Assembly: GCF_009674685.1 (NCBI RefSeq)
Contig: NZ_WKJI01000008.1
Coordinates: 1-64,000, forward strand
Source: Pedobacter puniceum
GTDB taxonomy: Bacteria > Bacteroidota > Bacteroidia > Sphingobacteriales > Sphingobacteriaceae
Direction: 5' to 3'
DNA: 64,000 nt
The notes beneath the pieces are model-generated. The model was not told the origin of the DNA, made no database searches, and saw only the letters and a program-made list of their open reading frames with translations. Position 1 is the stretch's first letter. Each line of letters begins with the position of its first letter. Both the position numbers and the translations under genes were made by a program. Below, piece after piece: positions 47,859 to 57,507 of this stretch.

Positions 47859-48638
47859 TTATTTGTCATTCAAAGACCAATTGTAATTGATGTAGCTTAG
47901 TGGTGTATTTTCTTTGATTTTTACCTTCGCATATTTATTAATGAAAGCGGCAACACTTCCTTCTGCTTTAGCAAAATCTGCCTTGTACCAATTAAAAATA
48001 TTAGATAATTGAGCCTTAGCAGGAGATAGTTTATTAAACTCTGTATCATTTAAAAATGCTGAAGTATTTGCATTTAAAAGACTTTGTATGTTATCAGCAG
48101 TGTAAGCTTTGTTTAATAATTTAGGGCAAGATATTGCTGCACAGTTTACCGCAAAATGCACCCTGGCATCGTCTAATTCCTCAATCAGTTTTACTTTTTC
48201 TATTTCATTTAAAGTATAGCTTTTTCCGGCAAAAGTATAAGGTAGTTTTTGGTCCCATACTTTTCCTCCAGAAATATCCATAATAGATTTTACAGGGTAA
48301 TTTCTTAGGATTTGATCTATAGTTGCGGCATTATAAACGTTTATCCAAAAAGCCAATTGCTCATCTTTAGATAAAGTGTTAACCTTAACATTTGCTAATG
48401 ATTTTAAATACTGCTGTAAGGTTAATTTATCTTTCAAAAAAGCTTTATAATTAACCACACCAGCACCATTTACATAGGTATTTAAGAGTTTATTTAAAAC
48501 AGTATGGTTTGGTTTTACAGTTTGCGAGGCCTCTAAGCTTGAGCTTAATCCTATTCTAGTATTGCTTTTTGCTATAACCTGAGAAACTGCAAAAGAAGCT
48601 AGTATGAAAGCTGCGATATATTTTTTCATTTTATACAT
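47859..48638 (-). CDS. DUF547 domain protein, secreted
   Basis: The 259-residue protein has a signal peptide ending near SQVIAK (an earlier in-frame Met gives MYKMKKYIAAF). The body matches DUF547: QLAFWINVYNAATIDQIL, SIMDISGGKVWDQKLPYTFAGKSYTLNEIEKV, and HFAVNCAAISCPKLLNKAYTADNIQSLL. The conserved cysteines and histidine suggest a catalytic or metal site, but the function of DUF547 is not well known. It is the first gene of a redox operon, 30 bp before the FAD oxidoreductase. Confidence 0.92.
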   Translation of the reverse strand: MYKMKKYIAAFILASFAVSQVIAKSNTRIGLSSSLEASQTVKPNHTVLNKLLNTYVNGAGVVNYKAFLKDKLTLQQYLKSLANVKVNTLSKDEQLAFWINVYNAATIDQILRNYPVKSIMDISGGKVWDQKLPYTFAGKSYTLNEIEKVKLIEELDDARVHFAVNCAAISCPKLLNKAYTADNIQSLLNANTSAFLNDTEFNKLSPAKAQLSNIFNWYKADFAKAEGSVAAFINKYAKVKIKENTPLSYINYNWSLNDK

Positions 48639-48728
48639 ATCTTAAATACGGTTGAAGATGCGGATAAGTTTTTCACTATAGTAGATTATAGCGTTAAAAT
48701 ATGTTAAATGAAATGATGAGGTTGTTGA

Positions 48729-49238
48729 CTACTTAAAATCAGCTCTTTGGTAAGCGCCTGGAGATGCATGGTCTCCGGCTTCAAAATCAAAATAAACAAC
48801 CTTTATTCCGGGTATTTCTGTGATAGAAAAGGTACTTTCTGCTAAAAATATTCTTGCCCCTAAAGAGCCGCTTGATTGTGTTAAATAAAAAGCATCAGGG
48901 ATGTTTACATAAGCAGTATCATTACTTTTTTTCTTCCAAACCAATTGGTTTTCAGGATACTTTTTATTGATAATCTGAATCACATTTTTGGCGTCTAAAT
49001 TTTGGGTGGATACCTGATTATTTCTCTTTAACGAGATGTTTAAGCTCACAGTATCAACTTCTGCAAGCCAAGGCAATTCTTTAAGTTCTGCATGGGTAGT
49101 GGTAGTTTCTGTTGCTGTAGATGAAACATCAGAACTTATGCTATCTGCTACGTCTTGCGTTTCTTGTTTATTATCTCTTACACAAGATGCAAGCGTAACA
49201 ATAAATATTAATGTAGCATATAATTTAAAATTTTTCAT
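48729..49238 (-). CDS. Hypothetical lipoprotein
   Basis: The 169-residue protein has a lipoprotein signal with lipobox LASC (Cys19), then a serine/threonine-rich linker. The body has AYVNIPDAFYLTQSSGSLGARIFLAESTFSITEIPGIKVVYFDF. The pattern of a short beta-rich domain fits GerMN/spore-germination-like domains, seen in periplasmic proteins, but this is tentative. It lies 90 bp upstream of the DUF547 gene in the same direction and could be part of that transcript. Function is unknown. Confidence 0.8.
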   Translation of the reverse strand: MKNFKLYATLIFIVTLASCVRDNKQETQDVADSISSDVSSTATETTTTHAELKELPWLAEVDTVSLNISLKRNNQVSTQNLDAKNVIQIINKKYPENQLVWKKKSNDTAYVNIPDAFYLTQSSGSLGARIFLAESTFSITEIPGIKVVYFDFEAGDHASPGAYQRADFK

Positions 49239-49288
49239 GATGTTTTGTTTATTATGAGAGCTGCAATATTGCTGCCAATTAAACTTAT

Positions 49289-50023
49289 TTAAGGGGTTGC
49301 CAAAGCAACCGGAAGTACTTTGCCATTAAAGAATTTATGCCCGGTTAAGGCGAAATCTGCTACGTACTTACCCATTTCATAAGCTTGTACCGGAGATTGG
49401 TAACCCGGAAATGCTTTTTCTAGCATTTCTGTTTGTGCCGAGCCTAGTGCTAAACAATTTACACTTATTTTCTCTTCGCTCAATTCTTGCGCTAAACATT
49501 CTGTTAAATTATGCAAAGCAGCCTTGCTAGCTGAATATGCTGCCAAGCCCGGGAATTTTGAACTTCCTAAATAACCACCCATCGAGCCAATATTGAGGAT
49601 ATGAGCATTAGGCTGTAAAAAGGGTAAGCAAGCTTGTATCATCCTAAAATGACCCATTACATTAGATTGGAACATTTCTGCCATATCTAATTCGCTAAGC
49701 TCTTTAAAAGGTTTATTAATTAAAGCTCCTGCGTTATTAATCAGGATATTGAAGCTTCCCCATCTTTGTTGAATAAATTGGGTTAAACCCTGATAATCAT
49801 CATTTACGATATCAAAAACAATAGGATATAAAACAGCATCAGGATTTAAGCTGAGTGTAATTTTCTGCAAATTTTGCAACTTTTCTTTAGAGCGTGATAA
49901 TGCAATTACTTGATGACCTTTAATAGCCAATTCTATAACGGCTTCAAAACCAATACCACTACTTGCTCCTGTAATGATGATTTTTTGTGGCAATTGCTCG
50001 TCTGTTAATGATGTAGTTTGCAT
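49289..50023 (-). CDS. Short-chain dehydrogenase/reductase (SDR)
   Basis: The 244-residue protein is a classical SDR. The nucleotide-binding motif is TGASSGIGFEA, the NNAG motif is in ILINNAGALI, and the catalytic triad is Ser in NIGSMGGY with Tyr-x-x-x-Lys in AYSASKAAL. The N-terminus has no signal. The substrate cannot be predicted because SDRs are broad. It lies 15 bp after the CPA2 antiporter stop on the same strand, so the two may be cotranscribed. Confidence 0.94.
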   Translation of the reverse strand: MQTTSLTDEQLPQKIIITGASSGIGFEAVIELAIKGHQVIALSRSKEKLQNLQKITLSLNPDAVLYPIVFDIVNDDYQGLTQFIQQRWGSFNILINNAGALINKPFKELSELDMAEMFQSNVMGHFRMIQACLPFLQPNAHILNIGSMGGYLGSSKFPGLAAYSASKAALHNLTECLAQELSEEKISVNCLALGSAQTEMLEKAFPGYQSPVQAYEMGKYVADFALTGHKFFNGKVLPVALATP

Positions 50024-50038
50024 AAAAAATGTGATGGT

Positions 50039-52183
50039 TTATTTTTTAAAGATGGTTCTGATACCTTTCTTAATCTTGTTAACTTTTTGTACCCCTTTGA
50101 TAAATAATTCGGCATTCATGTCACTATACTCGGTGTACTTATTGTCTGATGTTTTAACCGAAGGATATATCAATAAAATATTATGGTCGTTGATATCTTT
50201 ATTTAAGGTAGAATTTAAATTATCTAACATAGAATGATAAGAGATAGAACCCTTACGGGCAGATACAAATATCATCAAATGATCAAAAGGAGCATTACTT
50301 AACAATTGTGGGTATTGCTTAAAGTCTAATAAATTTAGACTGTAAGCAGTTTTACTTTTTACCATTTTGGTGTATTTGATAATGGCGTTTTGTGTTTCTG
50401 CAACAGCATGAAAATCAATCATTACACTTAGTTCATTTGCTAATTTCAAAATTTTATCCATCCAATAAGCAAAACCATCTTCTAGCTCTGTTAAAGGCGG
50501 ACAAACCAATACAATTTTCTTGCTGGTGTTTAGTGGTTTTACAAAATCACAAAAGAAAATGGTTTTAGTTGTAGCATTGATAATAGCTTCAGACTTTGGT
50601 CCAAAAATTTTATCTAATAAGGTTTCTTTATGTGGCCAACCTAATATTAATGTACTGGCTAAAATTTCTTTTGATATACGTGTAATACCGTCTGATATGT
50701 TAATGTCTATGGTAGCAATTGGATTTACTAATGTTTCTGTAGCCGATGCGTATTTTACAAAATCTTCTAGTTTTCTTTTTACTTGTACAATATTGGTTTC
50801 AGCATCACTATCATTACTTACAATAGATAAAATATTAAGCGGATAAGGTGATTTTTTATCTTTAATAAGCACTGTAAAATCAACAATAGGTTCCAGTTTA
50901 TTAAAGTTTGAAACCGGAATTAATATGTTTTCATAATTAACAACCTCTTCGGGTTCGTCTTTAAAATCCGGATTATCTTGGTTTTGTACAATCTTTTTAA
51001 CGGCACCTTCTGTTGCAAAAGAAGCTACTACACAGGTTACCAAAATTAAGATAATAGTGCCGTTAAGGATGTTTTCATCCAAAATATTGGCTTTATAACC
51101 AACTAAAATAACGGCTAAAGTGGCGGCGGCATGCGCACTACTTAATCCAAAAATTAATTGTCTTTGCTCTGCTTTATATTTAAACGCAATTTGTGTGATA
51201 AAAGCTGCTATCCATTTACCCGCTAAAGCCACTATGGATAAGGTGGCCGCTACAAATATGGCAGTATAGCCGCTTAAAATCACTCTTACATCTACCAACA
51301 TCCCTACACTTATTAAAAAGAAGGGGATGAATATGGCATTACCTACAAATTCTAATCTGTTCATCAAAGCTGATGAATGCGGGATAAGCCTGTTTAATGC
51401 CAAACCAGCCATAAAAGCTCCGATAATAGGTTCTACGCCTGCAACTTCTGCCAAGAAAGCTGATAAGAAAACTAAAGAAAGTACAAAGACATAGTTGGAT
51501 GTTTTATCGCCATCCATGCGGTTAAAAAACCATTTGGCAATACGAGGTAAAATCAAGAATATAATTAATAAAAAGATACTTAATGATATGCCCAATTTGA
51601 TCCAAAACTGGGTAGTTAAACCGCCGTTAGCAGAGCCTACTATAATGGCTAGGATGATTAAAACCGCCGTGTCTGTTAAAATAGTTCCACCAACGGTTAT
51701 AGCTACAGCAGGATTTTTAGTAACGCCAAATTTAGTAACAATAGGGTAGGCCACTAAAGTATGTGTGGCAAACATACTGGCTATTAAAAAACTGGCATTT
51801 AAATCGTAACCTAAAATATAATAACATGCTGGTAAGCCTAAAGCTATAGGAATGATAAAAGTGAAAAATCCGAAGCCTAAACTTTTAAACTGATTTTTCT
51901 TAAACTCGTTCATATCTAGCTCTATACCTGCGATAAACATGATGTACAATAAGCCTATGGTAGAGAATAAATCAACTGCAGAGTTTTTTGCTAAAAGGTT
52001 AACACCATGTGGGCCAATAACAACACCAGACAAAATTAGACCTATGGTGCCGGGTATTTTAAGTCTCCTGAGTAAAATAGGAGATAGTAAAATGATGAAT
52101 AAGATGAGCGAGAATATTAATACAGGATTTTTTAAAGGTAGCTCAAATTCATGTATTAGATGCTCGAAAAAGTCGATATTCAT
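50039..52183 (-). CDS. CPA2 family cation:proton antiporter with C-terminal universal-stress-like domain
   Basis: The 714-residue protein has about 12 membrane helices in the first 400 residues (GTIGLILSGVVIGPHGVNLL, LYIMFIAGIELDMNEF, and IGAFMAGLALNRL). A cytoplasmic C-terminal half of about 290 residues has two universal-stress-like regions, starting at VNYENILIPVSNFNKLEPIVDF. It has no TrkA-N domain, which separates it from the KefC-like protein earlier in the window. It exchanges Na+ or K+ for H+. Such fusions suggest that nucleotide or stress signals gate the transporter. Confidence 0.92.
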   Translation of the reverse strand: MNIDFFEHLIHEFELPLKNPVLIFSLILFIILLSPILLRRLKIPGTIGLILSGVVIGPHGVNLLAKNSAVDLFSTIGLLYIMFIAGIELDMNEFKKNQFKSLGFGFFTFIIPIALGLPACYYILGYDLNASFLIASMFATHTLVAYPIVTKFGVTKNPAVAITVGGTILTDTAVLIILAIIVGSANGGLTTQFWIKLGISLSIFLLIIFLILPRIAKWFFNRMDGDKTSNYVFVLSLVFLSAFLAEVAGVEPIIGAFMAGLALNRLIPHSSALMNRLEFVGNAIFIPFFLISVGMLVDVRVILSGYTAIFVAATLSIVALAGKWIAAFITQIAFKYKAEQRQLIFGLSSAHAAATLAVILVGYKANILDENILNGTIILILVTCVVASFATEGAVKKIVQNQDNPDFKDEPEEVVNYENILIPVSNFNKLEPIVDFTVLIKDKKSPYPLNILSIVSNDSDAETNIVQVKRKLEDFVKYASATETLVNPIATIDINISDGITRISKEILASTLILGWPHKETLLDKIFGPKSEAIINATTKTIFFCDFVKPLNTSKKIVLVCPPLTELEDGFAYWMDKILKLANELSVMIDFHAVAETQNAIIKYTKMVKSKTAYSLNLLDFKQYPQLLSNAPFDHLMIFVSARKGSISYHSMLDNLNSTLNKDINDHNILLIYPSVKTSDNKYTEYSDMNAELFIKGVQKVNKIKKGIRTIFKK

Positions 52184-52254
52184 AGCCTCTAATATAGCAA
52201 TTATAGGCTAAGCGACTTAATTATTTTTGAAGTAATTGCGGTTTTGATAGGTTT

Positions 52255-53331
52255 CTAACGTTCAAAATCTAATCGAAGTGAGAATACATTGCTGTAAAGT
52301 GCGTCGCTTTGGTTGCCTACATTGGTTAAAGCATAATCAATAGAAAAATTCTTGATTCTGATACCTAAACCAATGTTTGGTTGTACGCTATAGGTTTGTT
52401 TTCCTTCAAAATCACTAATTTTTTGGATATTCCCGATGCCACTTCTCAAGTAAACAGTTTTTTTAAAATCAGCCTCTAGGCCAATGGTTGGATCTGCACT
52501 TATAGGGTTGGCAGATATTAAAACATTTCTTTTACCATCTGTGGTGAGGTTAAGATTAGTTTCTGTTGTTAACCCAAATTTATCGCCAAAAGCTTTATAA
52601 TAGGCAACGCCTAAAACAATTCTTGGTAAAGTAGTTTCTGTTGAGTTTTGTGGGATGTCATTTCCAGTAGCGGTATATACACTTCCAAATTTATCGGGAT
52701 TATAGCTCCAAGCATTAAAAGTGGTAGTGATATCTCTACCAACTGCAGAAAAAATGAAGTTTTTTAATTTGTATTGAGCGCCAACATCAAAGCCAAAACC
52801 CCAAGATTTTCCATATTCTCCAACTTTCCTATGGATAACTTTTACATTGGCCCCATAACTTAAACCATCTTCATCGCTTTGTCTGCCTTTATGGTTGCGG
52901 GCATAGCTAAACATAAAAGCATAATCTGCCGCAGAGAAAGAACGCACCCTATCGTAATTGATACTACCATCAGCACTAATCAATTCTGAAGTGTCAGGAA
53001 TATCATCCACACCAAATCTGATGACAGACACACCTACAACAGCAGTATTGTCGGCAACAAAAGTTGCAAAGCCTGCATAATCGTATTTAGCAATTCCGGC
53101 AAAGTAAGAAGAGTGCATTAAACTGGCTTGTGCATTGGTTCTCATTCTGGTTAGGCCAGCTGGGTTCCAATAACCTGCTGTTACATCATTTGCAGATGAA
53201 GCTACCGAGCCAGACATACCAAACGCTCTTGAACCAATACCAATCTGTAAAAATTCATTAGAATATTTTCTAGTTTGGGCTTGTGCAAAAAATGGTATCG
53301 TTAAAAGTAAGATTAAGAAGCGTTTAGTCAT
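52255..53331 (-). CDS. PorV/PorQ family outer membrane barrel protein
   Basis: The 358-residue protein has a signal peptide (ending near IPFFAQAQ) and RKYSNEFLQIGIGSRAFGMSGS, the typical start of PorV/PorQ-like proteins. GYWNPAGLTRM follows, then a long run of beta strands, ending in FSLRLDFER. PorV acts with the type IX secretion system at the outer membrane. This family has several members per genome, so this need not be the true PorV. It overlaps the AcpH-like gene by eight bases, suggesting translational coupling. Confidence 0.9.
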   Translation of the reverse strand: MTKRFLILLLTIPFFAQAQTRKYSNEFLQIGIGSRAFGMSGSVASSANDVTAGYWNPAGLTRMRTNAQASLMHSSYFAGIAKYDYAGFATFVADNTAVVGVSVIRFGVDDIPDTSELISADGSINYDRVRSFSAADYAFMFSYARNHKGRQSDEDGLSYGANVKVIHRKVGEYGKSWGFGFDVGAQYKLKNFIFSAVGRDITTTFNAWSYNPDKFGSVYTATGNDIPQNSTETTLPRIVLGVAYYKAFGDKFGLTTETNLNLTTDGKRNVLISANPISADPTIGLEADFKKTVYLRSGIGNIQKISDFEGKQTYSVQPNIGLGIRIKNFSIDYALTNVGNQSDALYSNVFSLRLDFER

Positions 53332-54001
53332 CCAGTAATTGCCGTTCTATCTCGTCAAATATAATTATAAATTTTTCTTCGATATCAAAAATATAATCAA
53401 TTAAAACTTGGGTAAGTTTGTTTTCTTGCTCGGTATGAAGCGGATTAGGCCATATCCGCATAAAAATTCTTTTCAAAGCATAACTAACATTAGCAACATC
53501 TATATAACTTTTAAGGTATTGCTCTTTCTTAAACATCTCAAAAAATTTAAAAAATTGCTCTTGCTCCGGTACGTTGTTAAGGTTTAGAAAATCTATTATA
53601 TGATTTTTTGATACAGTGTTTAAATGCAGGTAAAGTTTTGTAGCATCTATTTTTTGATGCTTCAATAGCAAGTGGTCTAAAATTAGTTCTATGGCGATAT
53701 GACCTGCAAAAAATGGTTTTATAGGCGTATCTTTTAATGTTTCTTTTATTTTCAACTTAAGTTGATGCTGATGTTCTAAAAAAAAGCTGGCATTATGAAA
53801 TAGCTTATCTACATCAAGATGTTTTTTCCACCCTTTTAAAATGGCTACTTCATGAGGCTGTTTAAATTTATCTTGGTGTTTTTCTGGAAAAATGTTACTG
53901 CTTTTATCTGCATTCTTTAATAAATCGGGCAAAATGCTCCCTAAAACTTCATAAGAGTTGGTATTGTAACGGTCAAAATAATAGTGCGAAAGGAAATTCA
54001 T
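53324..54001 (-). CDS. ACP phosphodiesterase-like protein (AcpH/DUF479)
   Basis: The 225-residue protein begins with MNFLSHYYFDRYNTNSYEVLGSILPDLL, the typical AcpH start, with an HD-like arrangement of His and Asp residues. KHLDVDKLFHNASFF and AGHIAIELILDHLLLK are further conserved segments. AcpH removes 4'-phosphopantetheine from acyl carrier protein, although this family is diverse and the activity is not proven here. It is upstream of, and overlaps by eight bases, the PorV/PorQ gene. Confidence 0.85.
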   Translation of the reverse strand: MNFLSHYYFDRYNTNSYEVLGSILPDLLKNADKSSNIFPEKHQDKFKQPHEVAILKGWKKHLDVDKLFHNASFFLEHQHQLKLKIKETLKDTPIKPFFAGHIAIELILDHLLLKHQKIDATKLYLHLNTVSKNHIIDFLNLNNVPEQEQFFKFFEMFKKEQYLKSYIDVANVSYALKRIFMRIWPNPLHTEQENKLTQVLIDYIFDIEEKFIIIFDEIERQLLDD

Positions 54002-54079
54002 CTTTAATAGTTAAACCAATTCTATCTAAATCTTATATTTGCCACCTCGTTAATATAGTAAAAATTTAAATCTTATAAG

Positions 54080-55363
54080 ATGAATTTTGTTGAAGAATTA
54101 CGCTGGAGAGGTCTTTTGCATGATATTATGCCCGGTACAGAGGAAGAATTGGCTAAAGGTATGGTTACCGGTTATATTGGTTTTGACCCCACTGCAGATT
54201 CTTTACATGTTGGTAGTTTATCGCAAATATTCACTTTAGTACGTTTCCAACAAGCTGGGCATAAGCCTTTAGCTTTAGTTGGTGGCGCAACTGGAATGAT
54301 AGGCGACCCTACCGGGAAGTCTCAAGAACGTAACCTTTTATCTGAAGAAGATTTGCAAAAAAATCTTCAAGGTATACAAAAGCAATTAGAGCAATTTTTA
54401 GATTTTGATTGCGGTGCCAACAGTGCAGAAATTGTAAATAATTACGATTGGTTTAAAAATTACTCTTTTCTAGATTTTATCAGAGATGCTGGTAAGCATA
54501 TCACTGTTAATTATATGATGGGAAAAGATTCTGTGAAAAAACGCCTCGAAAGTGAAGTGGGGATGTCTTTTACAGAGTTTACTTACCAATTGATACAAGG
54601 TTTTGATTTTTATCATCTTTGGAAAGAAAGAGGCTGCTTGTTGCAGATGGGAGGCTCAGACCAATGGGGTAATATTGTTACCGGTACAGAGTTTATTAGA
54701 AGAAAAGCAGGCGGACAAGCTTTTGCTTTAACATCTCCTTTAATTAAAAAATCAGACGGAACTAAATTTGGTAAAACAGAGGGTGGTAATATATGGCTTG
54801 ATGCTAAGAAAACCAGTCCGTACCAATTCTACCAATTTTGGTTAAATTCTTCTGATGAGGATGCAGCTAATTTTATTAAAATTTTCACTTTCTTTTCTAA
54901 GCAGGAGGTTGATGATTTATTGGCACAACATCAGCCAGCGCCTCATTTAAGGGTATTGCAGAAAGCTCTGGCAGAAGATATTACTAGAAGGGTACACGGC
55001 GAAGCGGCTTTGCAAACAGCTATCAATACTACTGATTTTCTTTTTGGCAATGGTTCTTTAGATTTCTTAAAGGCTTTAAGCCACGATGAAGTTTTAGGTG
55101 TTTTTGAAGGTATTCCGCAATTTACAATACCTAAAACATCTTTAGATACTGGCACTGATATTTTAACTTTATTGGCAGAGCAAACTCAAATTTTCCCTTC
55201 TAAAGGTGAGGCTAGAAAAATGATTCAAGGTGGTGGAGTTTCTTTAAATAGAGAGAAAATTACAGCTCCAGATGTTGTTGTAAATGCTTCATCCTTAATA
55301 AGTAATAGCTTTTTAGTAGTGCAAAGAGGTAAAAAAAATTATTTCTTAATTATAGCATCTTAA
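54080..55363 (+). CDS. tyrS: Tyrosyl-tRNA synthetase
   Basis: The 427-residue protein charges tRNA-Tyr with tyrosine. It has the class I signature in [16 protein letters not shown] (HIGH equivalent HVGS). [12 protein letters not shown] gives the tyrosine-site residues, and [11 protein letters not shown] is the KMSKS equivalent. The C-terminal S4-like RNA-binding region (about 360-427) has [17 protein letters not shown]. All are typical of bacterial TyrRS. The toxin-antitoxin promoter begins right after its stop codon. Confidence 0.98.
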   Translation: MNFVEELRWRGLLHDIMPGTEEELAKGMVTGYIGFDPTADSLHVGSLSQIFTLVRFQQAGHKPLALVGGATGMIGDPTGKSQERNLLSEEDLQKNLQGIQKQLEQFLDFDCGANSAEIVNNYDWFKNYSFLDFIRDAGKHITVNYMMGKDSVKKRLESEVGMSFTEFTYQLIQGFDFYHLWKERGCLLQMGGSDQWGNIVTGTEFIRRKAGGQAFALTSPLIKKSDGTKFGKTEGGNIWLDAKKTSPYQFYQFWLNSSDEDAANFIKIFTFFSKQEVDDLLAQHQPAPHLRVLQKALAEDITRRVHGEAALQTAINTTDFLFGNGSLDFLKALSHDEVLGVFEGIPQFTIPKTSLDTGTDILTLLAEQTQIFPSKGEARKMIQGGGVSLNREKITAPDVVVNASSLISNSFLVVQRGKKNYFLIIAS

Positions 55364-55413
55364 ATTCGAGTAATCAGACAAAATTTATATATTTGCGTAT
55401 AAATGTCTGATTT
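55364..55413 (+). promoter_or_regulatory. Promoter and palindromic operator of the toxin-antitoxin operon
   Basis: AATCAGACA (55372-55380) and its perfect complement TGTCTGATT (55404-55412) flank the -7 element TATATTTG (55387-55394), an exact match to the Bacteroidota consensus TAnnTTTG. Inner TTTATA/TATAAA (55384-55389, 55398-55403) adds to the inverted repeat. The right arm ends one base before the antitoxin ATG. A bound antitoxin would block the promoter, a normal autoregulatory layout. Confidence 0.82.
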
Positions 55414-55905
55414 ATGAAAAATAATAAAGTAGAGGAGCCTCTAATTGAATATATAACACAACCGCAAGAAACTCTTCATGCGGTTGTGTCTTTACTTGGC
55501 GGCTTAGGTGTTTTAAATTTCAAAAGACCTATATCTTCAGATTTTGATTTACTTGAGCTCACTAGAGCCGGTTTGCCTAAAAAAGCTTTGGTTCACTTGA
55601 TTAAATCTGTTGCTTTTACTTTTCAAGAGCTTGCTGCTATAATGCATATCTCTGAGCGTACTTTACAACGTTTTGATGAAAATACTTTAATAGATGCTGC
55701 ATACTCAGAAAAAGCCATTGAGCTAGCTCGTCTTTATGTAAGAGGTGAGCAAGTTTTTGGTTCTCTAGAGCGCTTTAAACTTTGGATGAAAACGCCTTCT
55801 TATGTTTTTAAAAATCAAACTCCTGCATCTTTCTTAGATACTTCTTTAGGTTTTGATTTAATCTCAAAAGAGCTTGGTCGTATAGAGCATGGTTTATTTG
55901 CTTAA
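55414..55905 (+). CDS. Xre/MbcA/ParS-type antitoxin
   Basis: The 163-residue protein has an N-terminal helix-turn-helix of the Xre type (about 45-95), where MHISERTLQRF is the recognition region. The C-terminal DUF2384/MbcA-ParS toxin-binding domain (about 100-163) has YVRGEQVFGSLERFKLWMKT, LGFDLISKELGRIEHG. It neutralises the RES toxin and represses its own promoter. Its stop codon overlaps the toxin start (TAATG), so translation is coupled. The pairing is the standard Xre-RES type II system. Confidence 0.93.
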   Translation: MKNNKVEEPLIEYITQPQETLHAVVSLLGGLGVLNFKRPISSDFDLLELTRAGLPKKALVHLIKSVAFTFQELAAIMHISERTLQRFDENTLIDAAYSEKAIELARLYVRGEQVFGSLERFKLWMKTPSYVFKNQTPASFLDTSLGFDLISKELGRIEHGLFA

Positions 55906-56357
55906 TGATGGAGCTTTTTAGATTAGCTAATGCGAAGTACATTCAGGATTTATCTGGTACTGGTGCTCGCTTATATGGTGGCAGATGGAATAGTGTTGGT
56001 ACTCCGGCAATTTATTTAGCTTCTTCAAAATCGCTTGCAGTTTTAGAGGTTTTGGTACATTTAAATCCAGCGTTATTTCCTGATGATTTTTGCATGGCAA
56101 GTTTTGAAGTGCCTGATGATAGTTTTACTACTTTGTCTTTAGAGAAACTTCCGGCTGATTGGAAAAATAATCAGGAACAGCTTCTTAAGCGTTTTGGTGA
56201 TGAGTTTATCCGGCAGAATGAATATTTAGGTTTAAAAGTTCCTTCCGCAATTGTTGATGATGAGTATAATTATATCTTAAATCCAAATCATCCCTACATG
56301 GGAAAAGTGAACTTAAAATTGGTGAAGCCGTTTGTTTTTGATAATCGCTTGGTTTAG
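55905..56357 (+). CDS. RES domain toxin (NAD+-degrading)
   Basis: The 150-residue protein is a RES toxin: MELFRLANAKYIQDLSGTGA with the conserved Arg near residue 6, GGRWNSVGTPAIYLASSKSL with Arg and Tyr near 24-36, and VLEVLVHL with a Glu. Characterised RES toxins deplete NAD+ and arrest growth. The start at 55905 overlaps the antitoxin stop; the second ATG at 55908 is equally possible. It ends in a four-base overlap with the LuxE-like gene on the other strand. Confidence 0.94.
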   Translation: MMELFRLANAKYIQDLSGTGARLYGGRWNSVGTPAIYLASSKSLAVLEVLVHLNPALFPDDFCMASFEVPDDSFTTLSLEKLPADWKNNQEQLLKRFGDEFIRQNEYLGLKVPSAIVDDEYNYILNPNHPYMGKVNLKLVKPFVFDNRLV

Positions 56358-57337
56358 CCTATCAATAGGTTACATCCTCTGATATCGCTATTGTCAAATC
56401 TTCCCAGTACTTCAAATGTGTTATTGCGATAGCATTTACCTAAATCTTGTGTTGCAATAAAAGAACACGAATTTATATTGGCTAAATCTATCACATTAAT
56501 GCCGCCAGTTTTATTTTGTTCTAAATAGCTTAGCGGGTCATTTACATCTCTTATCATAACTTTCATCCAAGGTGGGCATTCAAAAATGCCATCTCCTTTA
56601 GAATATGCTTGCGATAAAAGCTCAGTCATTCCATATTCAGAGTGAATATGCTTCACACCAAAACCTTTGCAAAGCGTTTGATGCAGTTCTTCTCTTATCA
56701 TTTCTTTTCGCCTACCTTTCATGCCTCCGGTTTCCATAATTATCAACTCAGGAAAATGTATTTGGTAAGCCTCAATAAAATCTAATAAAGCATAGGTTAC
56801 GCCAATTAAAACTGTTTTTTGGTTTTGCTTTTTTAATTTTTCTAGTTTGTTGAAAAGTAATTCATGATCATACAATAAGAAAGCACTTTCTGGGTGTTGG
56901 CTAGTTTTAATCAAATCATCAATCATATAAATTAATGATGAACCTTCTCTTTCTAAATAATTAGGTAATAAAGCCAAAAAACAATATTCGGTAGCGGCAC
57001 CATAAAAAATCTCGAAAGCTTTTTGATAGCTATCTTCATAATAGCTAACATCTTGTACAAAGTGCTTACTTGTTGAAGAGCCAGTAGTACCAGAGCTACT
57101 AAAAGCAATTTCTGCTTCTTTATTTGGAGCTATGAGTTTATGACCTTTAAAAAATTCTATAGGTAAAAAAGGTATATCTGTATAATGCTGTATAGATATC
57201 CAATTTGGATTTAAGTGATGAACAAACTCTTGATAAACAGGTATATTTTCTATTTGAAACCGGAAAACAGCCAAAGCAACCTCATTAAATTGTGCTTCTG
57301 TTTTAATCTCAAAAATACTCTTCTTGTTTATGTTCAT
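56354..57337 (-). CDS. LuxE/PaaK family acyltransferase
   Basis: The 327-residue protein belongs to the acyl-protein synthetase LuxE family, part of the ANL superfamily. IEIAFSSSGTTGSSTSKHFV-type motif is visible as AFSSSGTTGSSTSKHF, and GVKHIHSEYGMTELLSQAYS is a second conserved segment. In the luciferase system LuxE activates fatty acids, but here there is no lux context. Bacteroidota use related proteins in an unknown acyl-activation role. It is monocistronic and converges with the RES gene. Confidence 0.85.
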   Translation of the reverse strand: MNINKKSIFEIKTEAQFNEVALAVFRFQIENIPVYQEFVHHLNPNWISIQHYTDIPFLPIEFFKGHKLIAPNKEAEIAFSSSGTTGSSTSKHFVQDVSYYEDSYQKAFEIFYGAATEYCFLALLPNYLEREGSSLIYMIDDLIKTSQHPESAFLLYDHELLFNKLEKLKKQNQKTVLIGVTYALLDFIEAYQIHFPELIIMETGGMKGRRKEMIREELHQTLCKGFGVKHIHSEYGMTELLSQAYSKGDGIFECPPWMKVMIRDVNDPLSYLEQNKTGGINVIDLANINSCSFIATQDLGKCYRNNTFEVLGRFDNSDIRGCNLLIG

Positions 57338-57507
57338 AAGCTACAAATATAAGCATTAGGCGTACGAAGCTTAATTTATTAGCATAATATTACAGACCTA
57401 TGAAAACGATTACAAATTGAGGTTATTTTTAATAAAATATTTGATTTGTTGATAAAATCATAACAAATCAACACTTAATTTATAGTAATCTTATCAAAAA
57501 TAAGTGT

